This document shows, one piece after another, positions 50,291-59,189 of a stretch of DNA of 64,000 nucleotides. Both the position numbers and the translations under genes were made by a program. The stretch is from positions 310,001 through 374,000 of the forward strand of contig NZ_VFOP01000001.1 in NCBI RefSeq assembly GCF_006716185.1. The letters run 5' to 3'. The notes beneath the pieces are model-generated. The model worked only from the letters and a program-made list of their open reading frames with translations. It searched no databases and was not told the DNA's origin. Origin of the DNA: Ornithinicoccus hortensis. GTDB lineage: Bacteria; Actinomycetota; Actinomycetes; Actinomycetales; Dermatophilaceae. Within the stretch, counting starts at the first letter, position 1; each line of letters opens with the position of its first letter.

Positions 50291-50337
50291 CTCTTCCCGA
50301 ACGACCTGTTGCCGGACGCCCTCTTCCCGAACGACCT
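50291..50337. repeat. Two copies of a 17-base repeat between scoA and the thiolase
   Basis: CTCTTCCCGAACGACCT at 50291-50307 and 50321-50337, a 30-base period, in the 92-base gap between the stop of the thiolase and the start of scoA. In one minus-strand frame it reads as a repeated VVREE-type peptide, but the thiolase stop precedes it. Confidence 0.65.
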
Positions 50338-50370
50338 CGTCCCGTCCGACGGGCCCGGTCCGCACCCGGG

Positions 50371-51606
50371 TCACCGGACGGCCTCGAAGACGGCGGCCAG
50401 GCCCTGGCCACCGCCGATGCACATGGTCTCCAGGCCGTAGCGGCTCTCCCGGCGGCGCATCTCGTGGGCCAGCGTCGCCAGGATCCGGGCGCCGGTCGCG
50501 CCGACCGGGTGCCCCAGCGAGATGCCGGAGCCGTTGACGTTGAGACGCTCCCAGTCGGCCTCGCCGAACTTCCACTCCCGGAGCACCGCGAGCGCCTGCG
50601 CCGCGAACGCCTCGTTGAGCTCGACCAGGTCGATGTCGGCCATGGTCAGTCCGGCGCGGGACAGCGCGGCAGCCGTGGCGGGCACCGGGCCGATCCCCAT
50701 CACCTCCGGGCCGCACCCGGCGACCGCCCACGACCGGAGCGCCAACATCGGGTCGAGGCCGCGCCGTTCCGCCTCGGCGCGGGTGGTCACCACGCACAGC
50801 GCGGCGGCGTCGTTCTGTCCGCTGGAGTTCCCGGCGGTCACCGTGGCCTCCGGGTCCTGCCGGCCCATGATGGGACGCAGCCCGGCCAGCACCTCGACGG
50901 TGGTGTCCGGCCGGGGGTGCTCGTCGACCTCGACGAGGCTCGTGCCCTTGCGCGTGGTGACCTCCACGGGCACCAACTCGTCGGCGAACTTCCCCGCCTC
51001 GTGGGCCGCCTTGTAGTTCTGTTGCGAGCGGACGGCGAGCTCGTCCTGCTCGGCCCGGCCGATGCCGTACTCCCGGCGCAGGTTCTCCGCCGTCTCGATC
51101 ATGCCGCCCGGCACCGGGTGGGAGGTGCCACCGGCTGTGGAGCGGGCGACCGCCAACCGGTCGGCGAGCTGCACGCCGTCGCCCCGCACGCCCTGCCGCA
51201 GCAGCGCGTAGTGCTCGACGCGGCTCATCGACTCGGTCCCGCCGGCCACCACCACACCGGCGGCGCCGGTCGCGACCTGCATCGCGGCATACAGCACCGC
51301 CTGGAGACCCGAACCGCACCGCCGGTCGATCTGCAGTCCCGGCACCCCCGTGCCCAGGCCTGCGTCGAGGGCGACCACGCGCCCGATGGCCGGTGCGTCA
51401 CCGCTGGGATTGCAGTTGCCGAGGACGACGTCGTCGATGTCGCCCTCGTCCAGGCCGGTCCGCTCGATGAGGACCCGCAGGAGCTGGGTGCCGAGGTCTG
51501 CGGCGCTCAGCGAGGACAGCGCGCCGAGGAAGCCCCCGATCGGCGTGCGCAGCGGCGAACAGATGACGACGTCGGAGCCCTGGTCGGCGCTCCCCGGCGC
51601 GGTCAC
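50371..51606 (-). CDS. Acetyl-CoA C-acyltransferase (thiolase)
   Basis: 411 residues. Nucleophile Cys in IDRRCGSGLQAV, His in VNGSGISLGHPVGATG, second Cys in METMCIGGGQGLA. GTG-type start. It splits acetoacetyl-CoA or 3-oxoacyl-CoA made by the CoA-transferase downstream. Thiolase-scoA-scoB is a complete acetoacetate/3-oxoadipate-like unit. Confidence 0.93.
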   Translation of the reverse strand: MTAPGSADQGSDVVICSPLRTPIGGFLGALSSLSAADLGTQLLRVLIERTGLDEGDIDDVVLGNCNPSGDAPAIGRVVALDAGLGTGVPGLQIDRRCGSGLQAVLYAAMQVATGAAGVVVAGGTESMSRVEHYALLRQGVRGDGVQLADRLAVARSTAGGTSHPVPGGMIETAENLRREYGIGRAEQDELAVRSQQNYKAAHEAGKFADELVPVEVTTRKGTSLVEVDEHPRPDTTVEVLAGLRPIMGRQDPEATVTAGNSSGQNDAAALCVVTTRAEAERRGLDPMLALRSWAVAGCGPEVMGIGPVPATAAALSRAGLTMADIDLVELNEAFAAQALAVLREWKFGEADWERLNVNGSGISLGHPVGATGARILATLAHEMRRRESRYGLETMCIGGGQGLAAVFEAVR

Positions 51607-51781
51607 GGGGTCACCTCCGGTGTCCGGTGGCGGCGGGGTCGGATCGGGTCGGTCGTCACCTCACGGCGCACGGGACAGCCTCCTTGCTCGGGCCTGCTGG
51701 TTGGTCGGTCCTCGGCACCGACTGTATGCCGTGGGGGTCCCCCGGGCGACGCCGGATGGTCACGGTGCGAAGATCGGGAGC

Positions 51782-52588
51782 ATGACCGACAGCACACCCC
51801 TCGCCCTGACCATCGCCGGCTCCGAAGCGACCGGTGGTGCCGGCGCGCAGGCGGACCTGCGGACCTTCCAGGCCATGGACGTCTTCGGCATGGTGGCCCT
51901 CACCTGCATCGTGTCCTTCGACCCCAAGAACGACTGGGGGCACCGCTTCGTCCCGGTGGAGCCCCAGGTGCTGGCCGACCAGCTCGAAGCCATCACCACG
52001 GCCTACCCCGCCGACCAGTTGACGGTCACCAAGATCGGGATGCTCGGCACCCCCGACACGATCGCGACCGTCGCCGCGACGCTGCGGGACCGGGCCTTCG
52101 AGCACGTCGTGCTGGACCCGGTGCTGATCTGCAAGGGGCAGGAGCCCGGTGCCGCGCTCGACACCGACACCGCGCTGAAGAAGCAGGTGCTGCCGCTCGC
52201 GACGTTCATCACGCCCAACCACTTCGAGACGCTGTCGCTGTCCGGGATGGACTCGATCGAGACGGTCGAGGAGCTCACCGAGGCGGCCCGCCGGATCCAC
52301 GAGCTGAGCGGCGCTGCGGTGCTGGCCAAGGGAGGCGTCCACCTGCCCGGCCCGGAGGCGATCGACGTCTTCGTGGACGACACCACGACCGAGGTGCTCA
52401 GCGCGCCCAAGGTCGGTGAGGTCGCCGTCGCCGGTGCCGGCTGCACCCTGGCCGCCGCGGTGACCGCCGCCCTCGCCAAGGGCCTCGAGCCGTTGGAGGC
52501 CGCCCGCGGCGCCAAGGAGTTCGTGACCGCCGGCATCCAGAGCCGCCTCGCCTCCGCCGCGCCCTTCGACGTGGTCCGCCAGCACTGA
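51782..52588 (+). CDS. pdxK: PdxK/ThiD-type pyridoxine (hydroxymethylpyrimidine) kinase
   Basis: 268 residues from ATG 51782. Ribokinase-like fold: ALTIAGSEATGGAGAQADLRTFQAMDVFGM, VLDPVLICKG, ITPNHFETLSLSG and the catalytic loop VAGAGCTLAAAVTAAL, where the Cys replaces the usual Asp (G-A-G-[CD]). This is the B. subtilis PdxK/ThiD2 pattern. Phosphorylates pyridoxal/pyridoxine or HMP. Single gene with a repeat tract behind it. Confidence 0.9.
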   Translation: MTDSTPLALTIAGSEATGGAGAQADLRTFQAMDVFGMVALTCIVSFDPKNDWGHRFVPVEPQVLADQLEAITTAYPADQLTVTKIGMLGTPDTIATVAATLRDRAFEHVVLDPVLICKGQEPGAALDTDTALKKQVLPLATFITPNHFETLSLSGMDSIETVEELTEAARRIHELSGAAVLAKGGVHLPGPEAIDVFVDDTTTEVLSAPKVGEVAVAGAGCTLAAAVTAALAKGLEPLEAARGAKEFVTAGIQSRLASAAPFDVVRQH

Positions 52589-52607
52589 CCTCCACCCCCC
52601 TTCCCCG

Positions 52608-52688
52608 ACCGGACGCGTCATCGGTCGGTGTTTCCACCCCACCGGACGCGTCATCGGTCGGTGATTCCACCCCACCGGACGCGTCACC
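52608..52688. repeat. 33-bp tandem repeat, 2.4 units
   Basis: Units 52608-52640 and 52641-52673 differ at one base (GTGTTTCC / GTGATTCC); a third partial copy starts at 52674 and stops after ACCGGACGCGTCA. Each contains the MluI-like palindrome ACGCGT. It fills the gap between the pdxK stop and ychJ. Could be a minisatellite; no coding sense. Confidence 0.8.
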
Positions 52689-52718
52689 AACTCAGCGGTC
52701 GCGTGACAGCATGGCCGG

Positions 52719-53138
52719 GTGACCTCACCGACGCCGCACCCCGGATCCGACCCCTGCCCGTGCGGCTCGGGAAGCTCGTATGCCGACTGTTGCCGCCCGT
52801 TCGTCGAGGACGGCTCCCCCGCACCCACGGCGGAGGCGCTGATGCGCAGCCGCTACACGGCATACGCGCTGCACGTCGAGGACCACCTGTTCCGCACCTG
52901 GCACCCGCGTACCCGCCCGGCCTCCGTGGAACAGGACCTCTCGCTGCGCTGGCTGGGCCTGGAGGTCGTGGCCAGCGACGGCGGCGGCCCGGACGACGCC
53001 GAGGGGACGGTGCGGTTCCGGGCGCAGTGGATCGCCGGGGAGGGCGCCGACCGGCAACGGGGCGTGCTCGACGAGCACAGCCGGTTCGTGCGGCGCGGCG
53101 GGCGCTGGGTCTACGTGGACGAGGTCACGGCGGACTAA
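52719..53138 (+). CDS. YchJ/SEC-C motif protein (UPF0225)
   Basis: 139 residues, GTG start. N-terminal SEC-C zinc motif C-x-C-x8-C-C (CPCGSGSSYADCC), then the YchJ body LMRSRYTAYALHVEDHLFRTWHPRTRP and a C-terminal VDEHSRFVRRGGRWVYVDE. Zinc-binding, ribosome- or chaperone-linked in related proteins; role unknown. Confidence 0.9.
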   Translation: MTSPTPHPGSDPCPCGSGSSYADCCRPFVEDGSPAPTAEALMRSRYTAYALHVEDHLFRTWHPRTRPASVEQDLSLRWLGLEVVASDGGGPDDAEGTVRFRAQWIAGEGADRQRGVLDEHSRFVRRGGRWVYVDEVTAD

Positions 53139-53160
53139 CACGCCAGGGACGGAGGAAGGC

Positions 53161-54174
53161 TCACCCCAGGGCGCGCAACCGCGGCGCGAGGTCCTCCTCG
53201 AACTGGGTCAGGAAGCGCTCCTGGTCGTGGCCGGGGCCGTGGAAGACCAGGTGGGTGAACCCGGCGTCGACATAGGGCTTGACCTGGGACACGACCTCTT
53301 CCGGGTCGGCGGAGACGATCCACCGCTTGGCGACCTGCTCGATCGGCAGCTCGTCGGCGAAGCGCTCCATCTCGATCGGGTCGTCGATGCTGTGCTTCTG
53401 CTCGGCCGTCAGCGACAGCGGCGCCCAGAACCGGGTGTTCTCCAGGGCCGCGTCGGCGTCCCGGTCGTAGGAGAGCTTGATCTCGATCATCCGGTCGATC
53501 TCGTCGCCGGACCTCCCGGCCTTGGCCAGCCCCTCCTCGACCGCGGGCACCAGCTTCTCGGTGTAGAGGTCCATCCCCTTGCCCGAGGTGCAGATGAACC
53601 CGTCGCCGGCGCGTCCGGCATACCGGGCCACCATCGGGCCACCGGCGGCGATGTAGACCGGCACGCCACCCTCGGGGACGTCGTAGATGCTCGCCCCGGA
53701 GGTCCGGTAGTAGTCGCCCTCGAAGTCGACCCGGTCGCCCTTCCACAGCTCGCGCATCAGCCGCACCGACTCGCGCAGCCGGGCGAACCGTTCCTTGAAC
53801 TCGGGCCACTCGCCGTCCAGCGCGCCGGTGGCGATCTCGTTGAGCGCCTCGCCCGAGCCGACCCCGAGCACGACGCGCCCGGGGAAGAGGCAGCCCATCG
53901 TCGCGAACGCCTGCGCCACGACGGCCGGGTTGTAGCGGAAGGTCGGAGTCATCACCGAGGTGCCGAGCACGATCCGCTCGGTGCGCGCCCCGACCGCGCT
54001 CATCCAGGCCATCGCGAAGGGCGCGTGGCCCCCGTTGTGCCGCCACGGCTGGAAGTGGTCGCTCACGAAGGCCGAGTCCATGCCGTGCGACTCCGCCCGG
54101 ACGGCCAGGTCGACCAGGTCGGTGGGGCCGAACTGCTCGGCCGATGCCTTGTATCCCAGCTTGAGTGTGCTCAC
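53161..54174 (-). CDS. fgd: F420-dependent glucose-6-phosphate dehydrogenase
   Basis: 337 residues, GTG start, nearly identical layout to M. tuberculosis Fgd1. Asp39, His40 and Trp44 (SDHFQPW) and Glu in [15 protein letters not shown] (about residue 109) are the catalytic and F420 residues, with [15 protein letters not shown] following. It oxidises glucose-6-phosphate and reduces cofactor F420, feeding F420H2 reductases. Shows that the organism makes F420. Confidence 0.96.
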   Translation of the reverse strand: MSTLKLGYKASAEQFGPTDLVDLAVRAESHGMDSAFVSDHFQPWRHNGGHAPFAMAWMSAVGARTERIVLGTSVMTPTFRYNPAVVAQAFATMGCLFPGRVVLGVGSGEALNEIATGALDGEWPEFKERFARLRESVRLMRELWKGDRVDFEGDYYRTSGASIYDVPEGGVPVYIAAGGPMVARYAGRAGDGFICTSGKGMDLYTEKLVPAVEEGLAKAGRSGDEIDRMIEIKLSYDRDADAALENTRFWAPLSLTAEQKHSIDDPIEMERFADELPIEQVAKRWIVSADPEEVVSQVKPYVDAGFTHLVFHGPGHDQERFLTQFEEDLAPRLRALG

Positions 54175-54211
54175 GCGTCCACCTTCTCAGACCGCCGGGT
54201 CGGGCGATATC

Positions 54212-54221
54212 CGGTATACCG
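54212..54221. promoter_or_regulatory. Palindrome in the divergent fgd/YqeY promoter region
   Basis: CGGTATACCG is a perfect 10-base dyad, next to GATATC, in the gap between divergent fgd and the YqeY-like gene. It contains TATACC, a possible -10 for fgd. On the other side TAGGGT (54298-54303) lies 8 bases before the GTG at 54312 and may be its -10. Confidence 0.4.
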
Positions 54222-54311
54222 ATCCGCCCGGCCCGCGATCGCGTGCCCCTCCGCCCTCCGCCCGGTTAATCCGGTGTCGCCGGTCCCCCGCCACGGCTAG
54301 GGTCGGGCCGC

Positions 54312-54761
54312 GTGACTCCCCACGAAGCCCAGGACGCCCACCGCGCTGCCGACGGCACGCTCCCGCAGGCGCTCCGTGCCGCGCTGTCCACCGCGATCCG
54401 GGGACGGGACCGGACCGCCGTCAGCGCGCTGCGGTCCGCCATCGCGGCCGTCGAGAACGCCGAGGCCAGCCCGCTGCCGGCCGCTCCGGAGACGTCCGCC
54501 GGTGCCGACCCGACGCCGGACGAACCGCGCATCGCCGGGTCTTCGGTCGGCCTGAGGGCAGGCGAGACCGACCGGTTGGTGCTGACCGCCGAGGAGGTGG
54601 CCCGCATCGTGACCGCCGAGGTGACCGACCGGGAGGCGGCCGCCCAGGAGATGGCGGCGCTGGGCCGGGAGGACCGGGCAGAACGGCTGCGCGAGGAGGC
54701 CGACGTCATACGGCGGGTGCTCGACGCCCGTCCAGCGCCCGGGACGACGGCTCGGGACTGA
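54312..54761 (+). CDS. GatB/YqeY domain-like protein
   Basis: 149 residues, GTG start. Helical protein: LRAALSTAIRGRDRTAVSALRSAIAAVENAEA matches the GatB/YqeY start (K/R-D-x-x-x-x-x-A-L-R), and the second half has EVTDREAAAQEMAALGREDRAERLREEADVIRRVL. It may influence tRNA amidation or ribosome biology as other YqeY proteins do. The remaining 145 bases to the next gene are empty. Confidence 0.7.
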   Translation: MTPHEAQDAHRAADGTLPQALRAALSTAIRGRDRTAVSALRSAIAAVENAEASPLPAAPETSAGADPTPDEPRIAGSSVGLRAGETDRLVLTAEEVARIVTAEVTDREAAAQEMAALGREDRAERLREEADVIRRVLDARPAPGTTARD

Positions 54762-54906
54762 CCAGGGCCCGGGCGACCAGGCCCGGCTCACCCGGGGACG
54801 GATCGCGCCGACTGCACGGGGTGTTGCCAGGTTTCCGGCGATTTCCGTGCACAACCCGTCCATTCGGCGCATCGATCGTCGCCGGATGCCGCCAGCCGTC
54901 CCGCCC

Positions 54907-56715
54907 TCACTCCAGCAGCGCGGCGGTGAGCCGGGGCCCCTGCTCGGTCAGCCAGGCAACGCGGCGGTTGATCACGTCACCGACCCCCTGGTCCCACATC
55001 CGCTGCCAGCCGCCCCCGGAGACCCTGGCCCGGTGCTCCATCAGGTGCCACGACCGGCGGCTCCGCTCGGCGGCGAGCGCTGCCAGCCGCTCCCGACCGT
55101 CCCGGTCCAGTCCGTAGGCGTCGACGAACACGCGGCACCGGGCGAACACCTCCTCGTCCGACATCGCCGGCTCCCGGTCCTGCGGGTGGGCCAGTTGGCC
55201 CCAGTGCACCAACGTGTTGACGACTTCGAGCAGGACGCTCGTCGGCCGCGCCAGGTCGAAGTCGATCAGGGCCACCGCCTCCCCGTCTCGGAACACGACG
55301 TTCTCCGGGGTGATGTCCTGGTGTCCGAGGACCTCCACCGGCTCCGCGACATCGGGTATGCCGGGGGGCAGGCCCTCGACCACCCACAGGTCGGCGAGCG
55401 CTGGCGAGACGTTGAAGCCGGCGACGGCCGCGTGGTACCGGCGCAACAGGATCGCGACGGAGGCCAGCCGGTCTCGGTCGCGGAACCAGTCTGGGCGGGG
55501 TCGGCTCGCCACCTCGCCGGGAAGGTAGGACAGCACCTCACGATCGGCGGCGTCGACCCCGAGGAAGCGGGGGGCGCCCTCGAAGCCGGCCTCCTCCAGG
55601 TACCGGAGCACCGCCCGAACCAGCGGGGCATGCCTGTCCCACGGCCTTCGCACGGTGTCGCCGATCCGGACCAGTTCGTCGGTGACGTCACCGCCGACCA
55701 GCAGCTGCGGCTCCGGGGCGGGTGAGGGCTCCCGGAAGCGGCTCGGTTCGATCTCCCGCCCGACCCTGGTGGTCACGTCCAGGAGTTCCTGGAGACCGTC
55801 GACCGTCAGCGGCTCGTCGAGGAACTCGGCGGCCCAGGCGGCGTGGTCCGCGCGGGCGGCGTCGTCGGTCGCCGCTAGCCAGCGGCGGCATGCCACCTCG
55901 AGGATGTGGCCGAGCTGGGCGATCAGCTGGGTGAACCTGGCAAGGTCGCGGACCCGACCCGGTCCGCCCGCGGCGAGGTACCCGGCATACAGGTCGGCGA
56001 CCCGATCCGCGTCCCCGCAGCCGTATTCGAAGAGGACGACCGCCAACTCCTGCGAGGGGTCACCCGGCCCCGCGTTGTCCCAGTCGAAGACACAGAGTCG
56101 CCCGTCGGGCAGGGCCCGGACGTTGTCGGCGAACAGGTCCAGATGACAGACCTGCACCGGTGGGTAGCGCTCGGCCAGCTGGCTGACGGCCACGAGCTCG
56201 GGCAACAGCTCCGACAACCGATCGGCGAAGGGGGCACCCGCCGCGTAGAGCTCATCGACGAGTCCGTGCCAGCGGTCCGTCGGCACCGGCTCGGCGAACC
56301 ACTCCTCCACCGCTCCGTCGGCGGGCAGGGCGACCCGGTGCAGCGCGGCGACGAGCCGCCCGACCCCCACGGGGTCCAGGGACCGGTCGACCGGTCCCAG
56401 CTCGAGCCAGCTCAGGACCTGCAGGGTCCGACCGTTCACCTGTGCGGTCACCGCCCCGTCAGCGGTGCGGACCACCTCCGGCGTGAGCACGCCCGCGGCC
56501 CGCACCCGGTCCTGCAGATCCGCCTGCCGGGCCAGGGCCGCGACGTCCACCGGTCGGTCGGCCACCTTGACCGCCCAGGACCCGCGGTCCGTGTCGAGCC
56601 GCCGGACCACGCCGACCCGCCCCGCCTCCGGGGCGCCGGTGAAGCGGGCACGCGCCCCGAGCCCGAAGGCCCCGGCCACCGCCGACGGGTCGAGCTCTCC
56701 ATCCTCGTCGCCCAT
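54907..56715 (-). CDS. Double aminoglycoside-phosphotransferase-fold protein
   Basis: 602 residues from ATG 56715. Two complete APH/choline-kinase-like domains in one chain. Domain 1 (about 10-335) has the catalytic HLDLFADN (about 192) and metal DWDNAGPGD. Domain 2 (about 350-600) has GHQDITPEN (about 465) and IDFDLARP. Each alone is the size of a normal phosphotransferase (about 290). Both keep the catalytic His-x-Asp-x4-Asn and the metal Asp, so both look active. A frameshift or loss of stop between two genes is possible, but the linker reads cleanly. Phosphate acceptor unknown. Confidence 0.85.
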   Translation of the reverse strand: MGDEDGELDPSAVAGAFGLGARARFTGAPEAGRVGVVRRLDTDRGSWAVKVADRPVDVAALARQADLQDRVRAAGVLTPEVVRTADGAVTAQVNGRTLQVLSWLELGPVDRSLDPVGVGRLVAALHRVALPADGAVEEWFAEPVPTDRWHGLVDELYAAGAPFADRLSELLPELVAVSQLAERYPPVQVCHLDLFADNVRALPDGRLCVFDWDNAGPGDPSQELAVVLFEYGCGDADRVADLYAGYLAAGGPGRVRDLARFTQLIAQLGHILEVACRRWLAATDDAARADHAAWAAEFLDEPLTVDGLQELLDVTTRVGREIEPSRFREPSPAPEPQLLVGGDVTDELVRIGDTVRRPWDRHAPLVRAVLRYLEEAGFEGAPRFLGVDAADREVLSYLPGEVASRPRPDWFRDRDRLASVAILLRRYHAAVAGFNVSPALADLWVVEGLPPGIPDVAEPVEVLGHQDITPENVVFRDGEAVALIDFDLARPTSVLLEVVNTLVHWGQLAHPQDREPAMSDEEVFARCRVFVDAYGLDRDGRERLAALAAERSRRSWHLMEHRARVSGGGWQRMWDQGVGDVINRRVAWLTEQGPRLTAALLE

Positions 56716-56743
56716 CCCCCCATTCAACCGCCATGATGGGTCG

Positions 56744-57850
56744 ATGGACCACGGACATATCTGGGTGCGCCACGAGGTGCGCAGCACCGAACGCCGCTGC
56801 GCGGTGACGCCCGACGACGCGCGGGCACTGGTCGCGGCAGGGGCCGAACTCACCGTGGAGGAGTCCCCGCAACGGATCTTCCCGCTCGAGGCGTATGCCG
56901 CAGCCGGCGCGCGCACCGCCCCTGCCGGCAGCTGGGTGGACGCTCCCGACGATGCCTTCGTGCTCGGCCTGAAGGAGCTGCCGGAGGGACCGGACCGGCT
57001 GCGTCACCGGCACATCTTCTTCGGGCACGCGCTCAAGGGCCAGGCCGAGGCACCGGCGCTGCTGGAGCGGTTCCGCGCCGGGGGCGGGACCCTGCTGGAC
57101 CTGGAGTACCTGGTCGGCGAGGACGGGCGCCGGGTCGCCGCCTTCGGCTACTGGGCCGGCTACCTCGGCGCCGCGCTCGGGGTGCTGCAGCTGCGCGGAG
57201 GCCTCGCGGCCCCCCTCACCCCGACGGACCGCGAGGAGCTGGATGCCAGGCTGCGCGCCACCACGCCCGGCGGCGAGGAGGCACCGGCATCGACCGCCAC
57301 CGGTGCCACCCGGGCACTGGTCACCGGCGCGCTCGGCCGGTCCGGCCGCGGGGCCATGGACGCGCTGGCGGTCGCGGGGATCACCGGCACCGGGTGGGAC
57401 CGGGAGCAGACCCGAGACCTGGACCGGGCGGCCCTGCTCGACCACGACCTGCTGGTCCACTGCGTCCTGGCGACCGTCCCGTCGCCGGCGTTCGTGCGGC
57501 CGGAGGACGTCACCGCGGACGGGCGCCGGTTGTCCCTGGTCGTGGACGTCACCTGCGACACCTCCTCCGCGCTCAACCTGCTGCCGGTCTACCGCGAGCT
57601 CACGTCGTGGCAGCAGCCGGTGGACCGGCTCTCCGACGCCGTCGACGGGCTGCCGCCGCTCGACGTGATCGCGATCGACAACCTGCCCTCGTTGTTGCCG
57701 CTGGAGGCCAGCAGGACCTACTCCGCGGACCTGCTCCCCACCCTGCTGACGCTGGTCACGGAGGGTCCGGACGCCCCCGTCTGGGCACGGGCCAGGGAGA
57801 CCTTCCAGGAGGCCCTGGCGTCGGGTTCTGCTCACGGCAGCAAGGGCTAG
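56744..57850 (+). CDS. Saccharopine dehydrogenase (NAD+, L-lysine-forming)-like
   Basis: 368 residues from ATG 56744, 28 bases from the divergent phosphotransferase. Starts WVRHEVRSTERRCAVTPDDARALVAAG, the alanine-dehydrogenase/PNT N-terminal domain as in yeast Lys1. LGLKELPEGPDRLRHRHIFFGHALKGQ corresponds to the Lys1 KELPE...H...K segment with the catalytic Lys and His. VTGALGRSGRGAMDAL is the NAD loop. Yeast uses this for lysine synthesis; in bacteria it more likely degrades lysine. Strong family call, direction unknown. Confidence 0.88.
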   Translation: MDHGHIWVRHEVRSTERRCAVTPDDARALVAAGAELTVEESPQRIFPLEAYAAAGARTAPAGSWVDAPDDAFVLGLKELPEGPDRLRHRHIFFGHALKGQAEAPALLERFRAGGGTLLDLEYLVGEDGRRVAAFGYWAGYLGAALGVLQLRGGLAAPLTPTDREELDARLRATTPGGEEAPASTATGATRALVTGALGRSGRGAMDALAVAGITGTGWDREQTRDLDRAALLDHDLLVHCVLATVPSPAFVRPEDVTADGRRLSLVVDVTCDTSSALNLLPVYRELTSWQQPVDRLSDAVDGLPPLDVIAIDNLPSLLPLEASRTYSADLLPTLLTLVTEGPDAPVWARARETFQEALASGSAHGSKG

Positions 57851-57883
57851 GCGATCGGGTCGCGGGCGGCGCACCGTGGACCC

Positions 57884-58495
57884 ATGGCTACCGAACAAGC
57901 GACCGCACCACCGGTCGGCCCCACCCAGGCCCGGCTGCTCGAGCAGCGCATCCTGCTGCTCGACGGCGAGCTGGACGACCGGGGTGGCACCCGGCTAACC
58001 GCCCAGCTCCTGCTGCTCTCGGCCGAGGACCCGCGCGCCGACATCAGCCTGTGGATCAACTCCCCCGGCGGGTCGGTCCCGGCGATGCTGGCGATCATGG
58101 ACGCGATGCGTCTGGTCCCCAACGACGTCTCCACGCTGGCCCTGGGGTTCGCCGCCAGCGCCGGCCAGTTCCTCCTGACGGCGGGCACGCCGGGCAAGCG
58201 CTTCGCGCTGCCGCACAGCAAGATCCTGCTGCACCAGGGGTCGGCCGGGTTCGGCGGGACCGCGGTGGACATCGCGCTGCAGGCGGACGAGCTGCGGCAC
58301 ACCCGGGACACCGTGCTCGGCCTGACCGCGGAGCAGACCGGCCAGCCGCTGGAGCGGGTCTTCGAGGACTCGCTCCGGGACCGTTGGTTCACCGCGGAGG
58401 CGGCCCGTGACTACGGGATGATCGACGCGGTCCTGGAGTCGCTGGACATGGTGCGACCGCAACGCACCCTCTCCGGGTTGGGGGCGCACGGATGA
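57884..58495 (+). CDS. clpP: ATP-dependent Clp protease proteolytic subunit (ClpP3-type)
   Basis: 203 residues. Catalytic Ser92 in GFAASAGQFLL, His117 in ILLHQGSAG, and an Asp in EDSLRDRWFTAEAARDYG. The usual family pieces DISLWINSPGGS and YGMIDAVL are present. It resembles the second ClpP pair (P3/P4) of Streptomyces rather than the housekeeping P1/P2. Stop overlaps the next gene (ATGA), so the two subunits are made together, presumably in one mixed barrel. Confidence 0.93.
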   Translation: MATEQATAPPVGPTQARLLEQRILLLDGELDDRGGTRLTAQLLLLSAEDPRADISLWINSPGGSVPAMLAIMDAMRLVPNDVSTLALGFAASAGQFLLTAGTPGKRFALPHSKILLHQGSAGFGGTAVDIALQADELRHTRDTVLGLTAEQTGQPLERVFEDSLRDRWFTAEAARDYGMIDAVLESLDMVRPQRTLSGLGAHG

Positions 58496-59118
58496 GCAGC
58501 TACCCGATCCCCAATGTCATCGTCCAGCATCCCCGGGGCGACCGGGTGACCGACGTCTACAGCCACCTGCTCAGCGAGCGCGTCATCTACCTCGGGACGG
58601 AGATCGACGACGGCGTGGCCAACACCGTGGTCGCGCAGCTGCTGCACCTGGAGGCGGACCGCCCCGAGGCCGAGATCAACCTCTACATCAACTCCCCGGG
58701 CGGCTCGCTCACGGCGACCCTGGCGATCTACGACGCGATGCAGTTCATCCGGTCCCCCGTCGCCACCACCGGGCTGGGCCAGGCCGGTGCGAACGCCGGC
58801 CTGCTGCTGGCGGCCGGGTCCCCCGGACGGCGCGGCGTGCTGCCCCACGCCCGGGTGCTGCTGCACCAGCTGTCCGCGCAGAGCCGGGGCACCATCCCCG
58901 ACCTGATCGTGGAGGCCGAGGAGGTGTCCAGGCTGCGCAACGAGGCCGAGCTGGTGCTCTCCCGGCACACCGGCCAGAGCGTCGAACGGCTCCGCCGCGA
59001 CACCGACCGCGACCTGGTCCTCACGCCGCAGGCGGCCGTGGACTACGGGATCGCGGACCACGTGATCGCCTACCGCAAGGAGGTCCTCGCTCCCGACCCG
59101 GTCCCGGCCACCGCGTAG
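58492..59118 (+). CDS. ClpP paralogue lacking the catalytic serine
   Basis: 208 residues with a clear ClpP fold (INLYINSPGGSLTATLAIYD; HARVLLHQLSAQSRG; RRDTDRDLVLTPQAAVDYGIAD). The active-site block reads GQAGANAGLLL where active ClpP has G-x-A-A-S-M: Ala100 replaces the serine nucleophile, so this subunit should not cleave. The His and Asp regions remain. It probably forms hetero-rings with the catalytic subunit at 57884, like ClpR in cyanobacteria or ClpP4-type partners in Actinobacteria. Clp adaptors or ATPases are not in the window. Confidence 0.9.
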   Translation: MSSYPIPNVIVQHPRGDRVTDVYSHLLSERVIYLGTEIDDGVANTVVAQLLHLEADRPEAEINLYINSPGGSLTATLAIYDAMQFIRSPVATTGLGQAGANAGLLLAAGSPGRRGVLPHARVLLHQLSAQSRGTIPDLIVEAEEVSRLRNEAELVLSRHTGQSVERLRRDTDRDLVLTPQAAVDYGIADHVIAYRKEVLAPDPVPATA

Positions 59119-59157
59119 GTCAGGCCGACAGAGGACCGCGACCATCCGGCATACGGC

Positions 59158-59189
59158 GGGGTCAGGCGGCCACAGGGGTCAGGCGGCCA
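59158..59189. repeat. 15-base direct repeat at the end of the PopR-like gene
   Basis: GGGGTCAGGCGGCCA at 59158-59172 and 59175-59189. On the minus strand the second copy carries the final GCC GCC TGA of the regulator, and the first copy repeats the same Ala-Ala-stop block 17 bases later in a different frame. Confidence 0.6.

Noticed and set aside
50282-50370. Extension of the thiolase through the repeat
   Set aside because: The thiolase has a normal end and stop at 50371; the repeat peptide is in another frame.
52608-52688. Possible CRISPR array
   Set aside because: Units are contiguous without spacers, only 2.4 copies, and no cas genes are in the window.
54762-54906. Small RNA or tRNA in the gap after the YqeY-like gene
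   Set aside because: No cloverleaf, CCA end or strong stem with promoter could be seen.
58492-59118. Possible sequencing error explaining the missing ClpP serine
   Set aside because: The whole block GQAGANAG differs from the active-site consensus at several codons while the frame is intact, so a single error cannot explain it.
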